Shown here in pieces: positions 26,447-34,824 of a stretch of DNA of 51,908 bases; position 1 is the first letter of the stretch; each line of letters starts with the position of its first letter. The notes beneath the pieces were generated by a model. That model saw nothing but the letters and a program-made list of their open reading frames with translations, had not been told where the DNA came from and made no database searches. The DNA comes from Heyndrickxia sporothermodurans (lineage in GTDB: Bacteria > Bacillota > Bacilli > Bacillales > Bacillaceae_C). The translations under genes and the position numbers were made by a program. Where the stretch lies: NCBI RefSeq assembly GCF_016785185.1, contig NZ_JAEKDY010000011.1; one strand, 5' to 3'.

Positions 26447-26562
26447 ATAGGGGTCACTTCCTTAAATAAGAAAAATTAAGCACGGCAAATATTTTTGCGT
26501 TTTATATAGCCTTATTATATGCATAATTTGTAATGAAAAAATACTAAAAAAATGTAAGACAC

Positions 26563-26593
26563 TAAAAAAAAGAAGCGTTGTAAAAAACGCTTC
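26563..26593 (-). terminator. Intrinsic terminator after the YjcZ-type gene
   Basis: On the minus strand GAAGCGTT and AACGCTTC form an 8-bp stem with a 6-base loop, followed by TTTTTTT. Confidence 0.85.
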
Positions 26594-26608
26594 CTTTCGT
26601 CGATCTTA

Positions 26609-26728
26609 TTAGTAATAAGAAGCACCGACAATGATTAAAAGGATGAACAAGACAACAATTAAAACAAATGTTGAACCGCCGCCGTAGCCGCCACCGGCAT
26701 AGCCGTATCCACCATAGCCGTAACCCAT
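26609..26728 (-). CDS. YjcZ-family small sporulation-type protein (39 aa)
   Basis: A 39-residue protein. The first 19 residues are Gly/Tyr-rich (MGYGYGGYGYAGG and GGYGGGS), followed by one hydrophobic span (TFVLIVVLFILLIIVGASYY) that ends the protein. This is the pattern of the tiny Bacillus transmembrane family represented by YjcZ, whose members are linked to sporulation. A GGGGGGTGTTATA sequence precedes the ATG, and a terminator follows 16 bases after the stop. The codons in the Gly/Tyr part are GC-richer than the surroundings, as expected from the composition. Its precise role is unknown. Confidence 0.85.
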   Translation of the reverse strand: MGYGYGGYGYAGGGYGGGSTFVLIVVLFILLIIVGASYY

Positions 26729-26851
26729 TATAACACCCCCCTATGCAAGGATAATTTACTTTATGTAAGGGGGGTGGTTTTTGAAATGGACAACAGTTTA
26801 GTGGTTGAAATTTAGAGGAATTTGGCGAATACACTAGTTCTTATTAATCTT

Positions 26852-27025
26852 TTACTGTTTTTGCAGATAAACGGTTAACTGAGTTAAATCCAGCGTTAAT
26901 TTTTGATATTCATATAAGTTAGGAAAGATGGCCGCGCTACCTGTATTCAATAGATCGGTAATGGTTTCTTTATAGTTTGGTACCTGCAATGTTTCTTCAT
27001 TATCCATAAAAACAACCTGAACCAT
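26852..27025 (-). CDS. Small soluble protein of 57 aa, unknown
   Basis: The ATG at 27025 is preceded by AGGAGGATTCT, an ideal ribosome site, and the frame runs to TAA at 26852. The product begins MVQVVFMDNEETLQVPNY and ends LTVYLQKQ; it is acidic at the N-terminus, predicted mixed strand and helix, with no membrane span. I do not recognise the family, although short proteins of this style (DNEETLxVPxYKE) are plausible in Bacillus. It lies between the YjcZ-type gene (same strand) and the divergent transglycosylase gene. The call rests on the ribosome site and the coding-like composition. Confidence 0.65.
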   Translation of the reverse strand: MVQVVFMDNEETLQVPNYKETITDLLNTGSAAIFPNLYEYQKLTLDLTQLTVYLQKQ

Positions 27026-27245
27026 AGAATCCTCCTAGCATAATTGTTTTTACTCTAATTTTACTAAAATATTGAATAGTTTTCCAGAAGAAAACTAGCG
27101 AAAAAGATGTTGGATGAATGTATTTCCTTGGAAATAAAATAGGATTTTTGTCGAATTTCCTATAAAAAGAGTAGATTATCAATCTTCGTTTTTCGGAAAG
27201 AATAATAGTATAATAGATTGTAATACAAATTAGGGGTGTGGATAA

Positions 27246-28958
27246 TTGAAATTTTATCGATTATTTATAGCGGCAATAGTAATCTTAGCTATTTCTGGAT
27301 TTGGTCATACAAATACATTCGCTGCAGATAAAGCGGATGCACTTGTTAACTCTGCGGTGAAAGCTGGAAAAACCCTAGATAATATGACAACGGTTGGGAA
27401 AAAGGCAACAGGGAAAAATATCCCGACCAAGGAGTACAATGCAGCGGTAAAAAAATATAAAAGTGCTAAATCAGCGGTAAATAAACAGTCAGGAAAAAAG
27501 AAGAAAGCCAATCTTTCCAAATTAAAAACAGTAAATACGCAAATATCTCGAGGGAAAAAGTACATCAATGCTGTTTCAAACGGGAAGAAAATTGCTTCAA
27601 AAAAAGCAAAGTTAGATAAAGATATAAAAATGGGTGTCATCAATTCTAAAACGCTAGTGGCTTATTCGAATCTATCAAAGGATCTTAACAAATACGCATC
27701 AACATTTGATGCCGTATATGATAAAAAAACGCGTGATACGGTAAAAAAACTGTATAAAACACCGGCAGAAAAGATTAAAAAGGATCTTAATTACGCAATT
27801 ATCGTAAAGAAAGCAATTGATGAAACAAGTAAACTTATGAAATCCAACACTTCATCTAATAAACTTGCTGTACCATACTATAAAATTCTATTGAATATTG
27901 ACTCTATTCCTCAGCAAAAAATGAAACAGCAACTGATGAAGGAAGTAAAAAAAATAAATTCAACCATTCCGAGTAAATTGAAAACAGGAAAATTTGCCGA
28001 ATATGTAAATTTGGAAATGAACTTTGAACGACTGGATTCGTATATTTCTAAAGGAAAATCAAATGCGAAAGTTCCCGGTTTATACAACCAATTAAAGAAA
28101 AATATAACATCGATCAGTTCTAAAACAGATAAGGCACGCTTACAAAAAAGATTCGCAGGCATCATGAATCGACAAAAGGTGAGCATAAAAGAATTAAAAG
28201 GAATGCTAACGAAGTCGGCGATTGCTAAAGGGATTCCACCGGAAGTAGTTAAATCAATTGCGGTCACGGAAAACGGCAATCTTACACAGTTTTTACCAAA
28301 TGGAGAAGTGTTCAAAAGTCATGATAATGGGTATGGAATCATGCAAGTGACACCTATGTCAGATTCGGATAAAAGCTATGATTGGAATCGAGTAAAATAT
28401 GATCTATCTTACAATATTCAAGCGGGGGTAGAAATTTTAGCAAAAAAGTGGACCTACGCCTTCTTATCATCTCCAGTTATGCCTAAAATCAATAATGGGG
28501 AAAAGAACCTTTTAGAAAATTGGTATTTTGCGATAATGGCCTATAATGGATTATCAACGAAAAATGATCCAAATAAAGTAACCAAACCGTATCAGTTAAA
28601 GGTATATGAAAATATGAAAAACCGTACACTAATGAACCCGGAAATTGTAAAAAAACAAGATGTTATTTTTACTGGTAATCCAGTCAAATTGAAAACAACA
28701 CCAATCAAGACAAAACTAAAAACAAAAAGCACGCAATTTTATAAAAAGAATGATCGTGTAACAATCTCGGCCAGTGCAAACTTTCGGACAAAACCAACAA
28801 CAAAGAGTACGCGCAAATCATTTCCGAAAGGCACGAAAGTAACAATTCTCGGCGGAGCGATTGAAGATGATAGCCCAGCGAATCTCTTTACTTGGTACAA
28901 AGTATCTGTTTCCGGAGCAAAAGGGACTTGGTATGTGGCGTCATCGAATTTAAAATGA
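27246..28958 (+). CDS. Exported lytic transglycosylase with SH3b domain
   Basis: A 570-residue secreted protein. A signal peptide occupies about residues 1-27 (cleavage near TFAADK). Residues 28-320 are Lys-rich and helical, unlike any domain I can name, perhaps a wall-binding coiled coil. Residues about 325-465 form an SLT-type goose-lysozyme fold: AIAKGIPPEVVKSIAVTENG with the catalytic Glu, NGYGIMQVT, and AIMAYNG. The C-terminus (about 500-570) is a bacterial SH3 domain (ASANFRTKPTTKS ... TWYVASSNLK). It would cleave peptidoglycan glycan strands at the cell surface. TTG start after GGGGTGTGG. It opens a run of four exported proteins beside secA2-slaP. Confidence 0.87.
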   Translation: MKFYRLFIAAIVILAISGFGHTNTFAADKADALVNSAVKAGKTLDNMTTVGKKATGKNIPTKEYNAAVKKYKSAKSAVNKQSGKKKKANLSKLKTVNTQISRGKKYINAVSNGKKIASKKAKLDKDIKMGVINSKTLVAYSNLSKDLNKYASTFDAVYDKKTRDTVKKLYKTPAEKIKKDLNYAIIVKKAIDETSKLMKSNTSSNKLAVPYYKILLNIDSIPQQKMKQQLMKEVKKINSTIPSKLKTGKFAEYVNLEMNFERLDSYISKGKSNAKVPGLYNQLKKNITSISSKTDKARLQKRFAGIMNRQKVSIKELKGMLTKSAIAKGIPPEVVKSIAVTENGNLTQFLPNGEVFKSHDNGYGIMQVTPMSDSDKSYDWNRVKYDLSYNIQAGVEILAKKWTYAFLSSPVMPKINNGEKNLLENWYFAIMAYNGLSTKNDPNKVTKPYQLKVYENMKNRTLMNPEIVKKQDVIFTGNPVKLKTTPIKTKLKTKSTQFYKKNDRVTISASANFRTKPTTKSTRKSFPKGTKVTILGGAIEDDSPANLFTWYKVSVSGAKGTWYVASSNLK

Positions 28959-29074
28959 AGAAAGTTTTCAGTCGGGTAGTTATTGCCTGGCTTTTTATTA
29001 TGAAGGAATGATTTTACGAAAAATGCACAACATATAAATCCACGAAATTCCTTTTGAAGGGATGAATATGCCCG

Positions 29075-30214
29075 ATGTGTAAGAAATTCATATCATTCTT
29101 TTCCATATTTATAATCTTATTCTTTTCATTTTATGGATACGAAAGTGAACCATTATCTGGAATCGTTGATTTGCGATTAATGGAAACAACAGATTTACAT
29201 GGAAACATTGTTGATTACGATTATATAAAAAATAAGAAAATAGTTGAATTTGGTTTAGCTCGAACAGCAACGTTAATTAAACAAGCGAGAAAGGAAGTTC
29301 CGAATTCACTTCTCTTCGATGATGGAGATCTGCTTCAGGGAAATCTTTTAGCAGATTATATCGCATATATTGATCGATTCAAGACCGAACCGATTCATCC
29401 GATGATAAACGTCATGAATTATCTTAAATATGACGCGGCTACATTTGGTAATCACGATTTTCATTATGGTTTAGACTTTTTACATCGGACGATTACAGGT
29501 GCAAAATTCCCTTTTATTAATGCAAATATGTATGTGAATGATCACAAACCGTATAATTTTAATGAAATCAATATGTTTAAACCATATGTCATTTTAAATA
29601 AAAAGGTAAAGGATCGAAGTGGAAAGAAGCACACGATAAAGGTAGGAGTCATTGGCTTTGTCACACCATCTGTCATGATATGGGAGAAAAAAGCGTTAGC
29701 GGGTAAAGTAAAGGTAATGGATATTGTAAAATCTGCGGAAGCCTTTGTTCCACGAATGAAAGAGGAAGGAGCAGACATCGTTGTTGCACTTGCCCATTCG
29801 GGATTTGATGAAAAAGCAAAACCGTATGAAAAAGCCGAAAATGCGGTGTACCCATTAAGCCTTGCCCCTGGAATAGACGTTATTTTATTTGGACATCAGC
29901 ATAGAGTTTTCCCCGATAAATCCAAGTTAAAAGGGATATCAGGGGTGGATACAAGTATGGGGACGATCAACGGAGTCTCTGCAGTTGAAGCTGGCAGTTG
30001 GGGAAATTATTTAGGAATTGTAGACTTAATTTTACAAAAAAATAATGGGAAATGGGCCATCCTTCATTCAAAATCAAAAGCTGTTCCTATATTCAAAGTA
30101 GAGAAGAAAAAAGCAAAACCATTAATAAAATCTGATCCAAAAATCTTACAAATAGTAAAAGAAATACATGAAAAGGCAATTCAATATAGTAGACGGATAA
30201 GTAATAAAAAGTGA
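29075..30214 (+). CDS. Exported 5'-nucleotidase-like metallophosphoesterase lacking the C-terminal domain
   Basis: A 379-residue protein. A hydrophobic signal or anchor covers residues 5-22. The calcineurin-like metal motifs are complete: METTDLHGN, FDDGDLLQGN, TFGNHDFHYG, VALAHSGFD and LFGHQHRVFP. Related 2',3'-cyclic-nucleotidase/5'-nucleotidases are 500-700 residues or more and carry a second substrate-binding domain; this one stops (RRISNKK) where that domain would begin, and a terminator follows at once. Substrate range may therefore differ, or the gene is a shortened relic. GAAGGG is followed by a six-codon frame (MNMPDV) whose stop overlaps the gene start, which may couple translation. 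Confidence 0.82.
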   Translation: MCKKFISFFSIFIILFFSFYGYESEPLSGIVDLRLMETTDLHGNIVDYDYIKNKKIVEFGLARTATLIKQARKEVPNSLLFDDGDLLQGNLLADYIAYIDRFKTEPIHPMINVMNYLKYDAATFGNHDFHYGLDFLHRTITGAKFPFINANMYVNDHKPYNFNEINMFKPYVILNKKVKDRSGKKHTIKVGVIGFVTPSVMIWEKKALAGKVKVMDIVKSAEAFVPRMKEEGADIVVALAHSGFDEKAKPYEKAENAVYPLSLAPGIDVILFGHQHRVFPDKSKLKGISGVDTSMGTINGVSAVEAGSWGNYLGIVDLILQKNNGKWAILHSKSKAVPIFKVEKKKAKPLIKSDPKILQIVKEIHEKAIQYSRRISNKK

Positions 30215-30260
30215 CTCATGACTTTGGTTCTATTTCGAATGATAATCATGAGTCTTTTGT
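30213..30260 (+). terminator. Intrinsic terminator after the phosphoesterase gene
   Basis: GACTCATGA and TCATGAGTC pair perfectly (9 bp) around a loop of about 24 bases, followed by TTTTGTT. Confidence 0.75.
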
Positions 30261-30396
30261 TATGCATTCTATAGAAGATTAGGAATATTCGCTAAGTCCT
30301 TTTTACCAATTTCATGGTTTGTAATTAAAATATATCATAATTGTAATTTAATGGTGATACGATAGATGTTGGATGGAAAAATAGAAATGGGGGATT

Positions 30397-32259
30397 ATGA
30401 TGGGGAAAAAATTTTTAAAAACGATTACTGCCATTGCTGCCACGGTGGTAATTAGCTGTGTATTACCAAATGTTGCAAATGCAGAGGACAACTTTGGTAG
30501 AATTAAGGCATCCTATGAGCAAACACATAAAAATAGTAGAACATTATCAACGACTATTAATCTATCAAATGTCTTTGATCGCCAAATTATGATTAAAACG
30601 AAATCTTCGAAGTCAATATTATCAAAGAACTTTGGGCTAACATTTGTTGATAATCAAGATATTCTAACCTTAAAAGATGTGTATATTGCAAGAGTTCCAG
30701 AAAAGTTAAACTATGCAAGCACACTAAGTAAACTGAAAAATTCTTCACTAATTGAGATTGCAGAACCAAATTACATACAAGAAAAAGTGAGCGGCAATCC
30801 TAATGACCCGTATTTTTCAGCCCAATGGCATTTACCAAAGGTTGGGGCACCAGCGACATGGGGAAAAATTGAAAAAAGTAAGAAACATGTAGTTGTCGCT
30901 GTTTTGGATTCCGGTGTGGACATTAAACATCCTGATTTGTCAGGACAATTATTACCTGGATATAATGTTATGACCAAGACAAATAATGTTACTGATTCGG
31001 TTGGTCATGGGACGGCAGTTGCAGGTACGATTGCTGCGAAAATAAATAATAGAATTGGAACGATCGGGGTAAATCCGTATGCAAAAATTCTCCCAATAAA
31101 AGTGGGCAACGATCGGATTGCTGTATCGGATTCAATTAAGGGTATTTATTACGCGATTTCTAAAGGTGCTGATATTATAAATATGAGCTATGGTGGAACA
31201 TCGTATAGCGAATTGGAATTTGATGCATTGCTTAGTGCAGCATCGAAGGGGATTACTGTTGTGGCTGCTTCGGGGAATGATAGAAGATATGTCAATTTCC
31301 CAGCAGCATACCCAACGGTATTAAGCGTTGGATCTACTAATCAAAAAAATCAGGTTTCAGGTTTTTCAAGCAGTGGACCGTTACTTGATGTTGTTGCACC
31401 AGGAGAGAAAATTATTACACTAGGTACAAATAATCGATATGTTGAAGCTAATGGAACATCCTTTGCTGCACCAATAGTTAGTGGTCTGGCGTCGTTCATT
31501 AAATCGGTATCTCCAAATATGCCACCACATGGCATTGAATATTTACTTGAAAAAGGGGCTACAAATTTAGCAGCTAAGCCAAATATATGGAGTTCAAAAG
31601 CAGGTTATGGACTCGTGAATAGTGTCAAAACTTTTCAAACCGAATTACCTAATCTCAAAGGAGATATAGGTGATATCCGTAGTAAAGCGAAGTCAATTTC
31701 TGTAAATAAGAAATATACGAATAAATACGATCTGCCGTTAGACAGTGATTGGTATAAGCTAAAAGTAACGAAAACAACGAAAGTAAAGGTGGAATTAAGT
31801 GGTGTCCCTAATATGGATGGGATTATTTGGTTCGATAAGTTTTCCAATGGTAAAGCGACGATGGAAACACTATATAATAAAGGCGGATTAGGAAAAGGAG
31901 AAAGCTTTACGAAAACATTGAAAGCAGGTACTTATTACTTCCAAGTAATGGAGATCAATAATCACTGGTCAACATCATCTTATTCCTTTAAAGTTACTAA
32001 ATTAGATACAACCCCACCTGCGGCACCGAAAGTAAATAGTATTAATAATAAATCTACGAAACTAACAGGAAAAGCAGAAAAAGGTGCAAAGCTTACGCTC
32101 AAAAAAGGTTCAAAAGTGATTGCGACAGGAAAAGCAACATCAAAATCAACCTTTTCACTCAAAATACCAAAACAAAAAAAGGGCACAATCCTTTACCTAA
32201 TAGCAACCGATGCTGCAGGAAACAAAAGTAAAGCAACAAAAATCACCGTAAAAAAATAA
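30397..32259 (+). CDS. Exported subtilisin-like serine protease, copy 1
   Basis: A 620-residue S8 family protease. The signal peptide spans about residues 1-29 (VANAED). Residues 35-130 are an inhibitor-type propeptide. The catalytic domain has the triad Asp171 (VAVLDSGVD), His204 (VGHGTAVAG) and Ser355 (NGTSFAAP), with the oxyanion Asn294 (AASGND). Residues about 425-530 resemble a pre-peptidase C-terminal (PPC-like) beta domain, and the last 85 residues an Ig-like domain (TDAAGNKSKATKITVKK). It is followed by a close paralogue in tandem. Probably secreted and wall-associated. The last 20 codons differ from the paralogue mostly by T-to-C and G-to-A synonymous changes, next to the repeat at 32268. 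Confidence 0.95.
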   Translation: MMGKKFLKTITAIAATVVISCVLPNVANAEDNFGRIKASYEQTHKNSRTLSTTINLSNVFDRQIMIKTKSSKSILSKNFGLTFVDNQDILTLKDVYIARVPEKLNYASTLSKLKNSSLIEIAEPNYIQEKVSGNPNDPYFSAQWHLPKVGAPATWGKIEKSKKHVVVAVLDSGVDIKHPDLSGQLLPGYNVMTKTNNVTDSVGHGTAVAGTIAAKINNRIGTIGVNPYAKILPIKVGNDRIAVSDSIKGIYYAISKGADIINMSYGGTSYSELEFDALLSAASKGITVVAASGNDRRYVNFPAAYPTVLSVGSTNQKNQVSGFSSSGPLLDVVAPGEKIITLGTNNRYVEANGTSFAAPIVSGLASFIKSVSPNMPPHGIEYLLEKGATNLAAKPNIWSSKAGYGLVNSVKTFQTELPNLKGDIGDIRSKAKSISVNKKYTNKYDLPLDSDWYKLKVTKTTKVKVELSGVPNMDGIIWFDKFSNGKATMETLYNKGGLGKGESFTKTLKAGTYYFQVMEINNHWSTSSYSFKVTKLDTTPPAAPKVNSINNKSTKLTGKAEKGAKLTLKKGSKVIATGKATSKSTFSLKIPKQKKGTILYLIATDAAGNKSKATKITVKK

Positions 32260-32267
32260 AGAATACG

Positions 32268-32306
32268 GTGCCTGACACCAGTGTCTTGACACTGGTGTCA
32301 GGCACC
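32268..32306. repeat. GGTGCCTGACACC-family element, copy 3, perfect hairpin
   Basis: Two head-to-head cores form a perfect inverted repeat: GGTGCCTGACACCAGTGTC, TT, then its exact complement. The 19-base arms lie 8 bases after the stop of the first subtilase and are followed by ATTTTT, so it should work as a terminator. On the left (80 bases) the plus strand has C17/G12 and A39/T12; on the right C6/G10 and A28/T36. Confidence 0.85.
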
Positions 32307-32413
32307 ATTTTTCATTTTTATGGAAATATTTTTTCGTTAGTCATTACATATGATTTCCGTGTTAAAATAAGATAAAATAGAAGTTATATTTTTTTTTAAG
32401 CGGAGGATTTAAT

Positions 32414-34309
32414 ATGGGAAATAAGATGTTTAATATTGTGGCATTAGTAGCAATGGCAGCGTTACTATGTAGTGCTCTGCCGAATGATACAAAAGCACAG
32501 GAAACTCAGGAGCAGATAAGTATTAAAAGGATTAAAGAAAACTATATTCGACACTCGAATAGTAGAAAACTATCCTCCACTATTAATCTTTCAAAAGTAA
32601 AAGATCGACAAATCATTATTAAAACAAAAGAAATCAACAAAATTCTTTCCAAAATAAGCGGAATTAAATTGCTGCAAAGCCATGAAATACTTATTTCAAA
32701 AGATATATATATTATTAGAGTTCCCGAATGGTTAAATTATTCCGGGGTATTAAAAGCGTTAAAAAAGAATCCGATAATTGATACGGTTGAACCTAATTAT
32801 TTACAAGAACGAACTGTAAAAGCTAAACCCTTACTAGAACCAAATGATAAATTCTATAAAGATCAATGGTATTTAAACAAGATTGGTGTACAAGCAATTT
32901 GGCCATTCATTAAACCAAATTCTAAACCAGTAACAGTGGCGGTTCTTGATACAGGGGTAGATACAACCCATCCGGACTTAAAAGGACAATTAGTAAATGG
33001 ATATGATATTCCCCGTCATACAACGAAACAAACCGACAAGAATGGTCATGGAACAGCGGTTGCGGGAACAATTGCCGCGAAAATGAATAATAAAATTGGG
33101 ATCGTCGGAGTGAATCCCTACGCGAAAATTCTTCCAATCAAAATTGGTGGAGAAGAAATTGCGGATGCAGATTCAATTGCTGGAATTTATTATGCGATAA
33201 AACATCATGCCGATATCATTAATTTAAGTTACGGCGGTCCGGAAAGTAGTGAAACAGAATTTGATGCAATCCTTAGTGCCGCACAACATGGAATTACGGT
33301 AGTAGCTGCTTCTGGGAATGAATACGGTGAAGCTGTTGAGTATCCCGCTGCCTATCCAACAGTCATCAGCGTCGGCTCGGTCAATAGCAAAAATAAAGTC
33401 TCGGATTTCTCAAATGTAGGACCACAGCTAGATTTAGTTGCACCCGGAGAGAAAATAAAAATATTAGCGTTGAAAAATAAATATGATATAGAGGATGGCA
33501 CATCCTTCTCAACACCGATTGTCAGTGGACTTGCCTCAATCATCAAATCAATTAAACCTGAGATGACACCAAGTAAGATTGAGTATATCCTTGAAAAAGG
33601 AGCCACACCTTTAGCAAAGTCGCCAAATATTTGGAGTCCAACCGGTGGATATGGAGCGGTAAAGGCAGCCAATCCATTAACCATCAAGCTCCCGGATTTA
33701 AAAGATGATGTAGGTAATGACCGCGGCAAAGCGAAAACGATCGCCTTAAATAAATCATACACTAATAAATATGATCTTCCGTTGGACAGTGATTGGTACA
33801 AGCTGAAAGTAACTAAAAATATGACTTTAAAAGCGGAACTAAGTGGTGTAACGAATATGGATGGCGTTGTTTGGGTCGATAAATATTCGAAAGGGAAAGC
33901 CACGAAAGAAGAGATGCATAATAAAGGTAAGCTAGGCGGAAAGGAAAGCTTTATCTTTAAAGTTACACCTGGCACATATTATTTTGAAATTTTAGAAGGA
34001 AATAATCATTGGTCAACAAAACCTTATCACTTTATCGTAAAAAAGGTAGACGTCACACCACCTGCACCGCCGAAGGTCAACTCGTTTAACAGTAAAGATA
34101 GGAAGTTAACGGGAAAAGCGGAAAAAGGAGCTAATCTTGTCTTAAAAAATGGTTCAAAAATTATCGCAAAGGGAAAGGTGACGTCTAAATCTACTTTTTC
34201 ACTATCACTTAAAGCTCAAAAAGCAGGAACAAAGCTTTATTTAACCGCGACAGATGCGGCAGGGAATAAAAGTAAAGCAACGAAGATTATTGTAAAAAAA
34301 GCAAAATAA
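32414..34309 (+). CDS. Exported subtilisin-like serine protease, copy 2
   Basis: A 631-residue tandem paralogue of the preceding gene, similar over its whole length: signal peptide (about 1-29, TKAQE), propeptide, S8 domain with Asp179 (VAVLDTGVD), His212 (NGHGTAVAG), Asn302 (AASGNE) and Ser364 (DGTSFSTP), a PPC-like domain starting near NKYDLPLDSDWYKLKVTK, and the same C-terminal Ig-like domain. Both copies look active. The duplication is old enough for many differences. AAGCGGAGGATTTAAT precedes the ATG. Its stop is one base from the end of the convergent slaP gene, with no terminator between, so the transcripts probably overlap. Confidence 0.95.
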   Translation: MGNKMFNIVALVAMAALLCSALPNDTKAQETQEQISIKRIKENYIRHSNSRKLSSTINLSKVKDRQIIIKTKEINKILSKISGIKLLQSHEILISKDIYIIRVPEWLNYSGVLKALKKNPIIDTVEPNYLQERTVKAKPLLEPNDKFYKDQWYLNKIGVQAIWPFIKPNSKPVTVAVLDTGVDTTHPDLKGQLVNGYDIPRHTTKQTDKNGHGTAVAGTIAAKMNNKIGIVGVNPYAKILPIKIGGEEIADADSIAGIYYAIKHHADIINLSYGGPESSETEFDAILSAAQHGITVVAASGNEYGEAVEYPAAYPTVISVGSVNSKNKVSDFSNVGPQLDLVAPGEKIKILALKNKYDIEDGTSFSTPIVSGLASIIKSIKPEMTPSKIEYILEKGATPLAKSPNIWSPTGGYGAVKAANPLTIKLPDLKDDVGNDRGKAKTIALNKSYTNKYDLPLDSDWYKLKVTKNMTLKAELSGVTNMDGVVWVDKYSKGKATKEEMHNKGKLGGKESFIFKVTPGTYYFEILEGNNHWSTKPYHFIVKKVDVTPPAPPKVNSFNSKDRKLTGKAEKGANLVLKNGSKIIAKGKVTSKSTFSLSLKAQKAGTKLYLTATDAAGNKSKATKIIVKKAK

Positions 34310-34310
34310 A

Positions 34311-34799
34311 TCATCTATTATTCTTTTGTATTTCAAATGCAAGCCTCCAACCATTCTTCGGAATGGATGATGAATAAATGTCAAAAGGTGAAAAAAAGAA
34401 ATGCCAAGGACGGCTCGTTCTTGGCGGAATTTCACCAAGTTCACTTAAATCAAACACCTTGCTTGCCAAACGTTCCCCTTCAGGACCAATTAAAATAATT
34501 GGTAAAGACTCCAATGTTACTGCTTTTTTTAAACTGCTTCGGACAAATGCTGTAACAATGATTCCCCCATCCTCATCCTCATTTATTTCAATCCCGGACA
34601 AAGAAATTTTATTTTGTTTCATTGGTTCGTTTTCATTATTTAGAAAGCGAAGCACATACTCCTGTTCAATGGAATCTGTCCAGTTAGGTAAAATCGAGAG
34701 TTCAGTATCAACGAGTTCATCCTCGTTAAAATCGCGTTCTTTTTCTTCAAGTACAAATGCCCTCTCACTTCTAAGCTGCTTATTTTTAGAAAATAGCAT
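34311..34799 (-). CDS. slaP: Accessory Sec system S-layer assembly protein SlaP
   Basis: A 162-residue protein with one SLAP-type beta domain (ELSILPNWTDSIEQEYVLRFLN, split by its natural turn, to the end), matching the small proteins encoded next to secA2 in Bacillus. In B. anthracis SlaP works with SecA2 to export the S-layer proteins Sap and EA1. No signal peptide is visible, as expected for a cytosolic or peripheral factor. It is downstream of secA2 with a 25-base gap and its own AGGAGGATCTTTC ribosome site, so the two form an operon. No SLH-domain S-layer gene is present in the window. Confidence 0.85.
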   Translation of the reverse strand: MLFSKNKQLRSERAFVLEEKERDFNEDELVDTELSILPNWTDSIEQEYVLRFLNNENEPMKQNKISLSGIEINEDEDGGIIVTAFVRSSLKKAVTLESLPIILIGPEGERLASKVFDLSELGEIPPRTSRPWHFFFSPFDIYSSSIPKNGWRLAFEIQKNNR

Positions 34800-34824
34800 G
34801 AAAGATCCTCCTATCCCTTATGAC

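Noticed and set aside
26562..26834. 90-residue frame rich in Cys and Arg over the YjcZ-type gene
   Set aside because: It is a shadow in another frame of the Gly/Tyr-rich gene and has no ribosome site.
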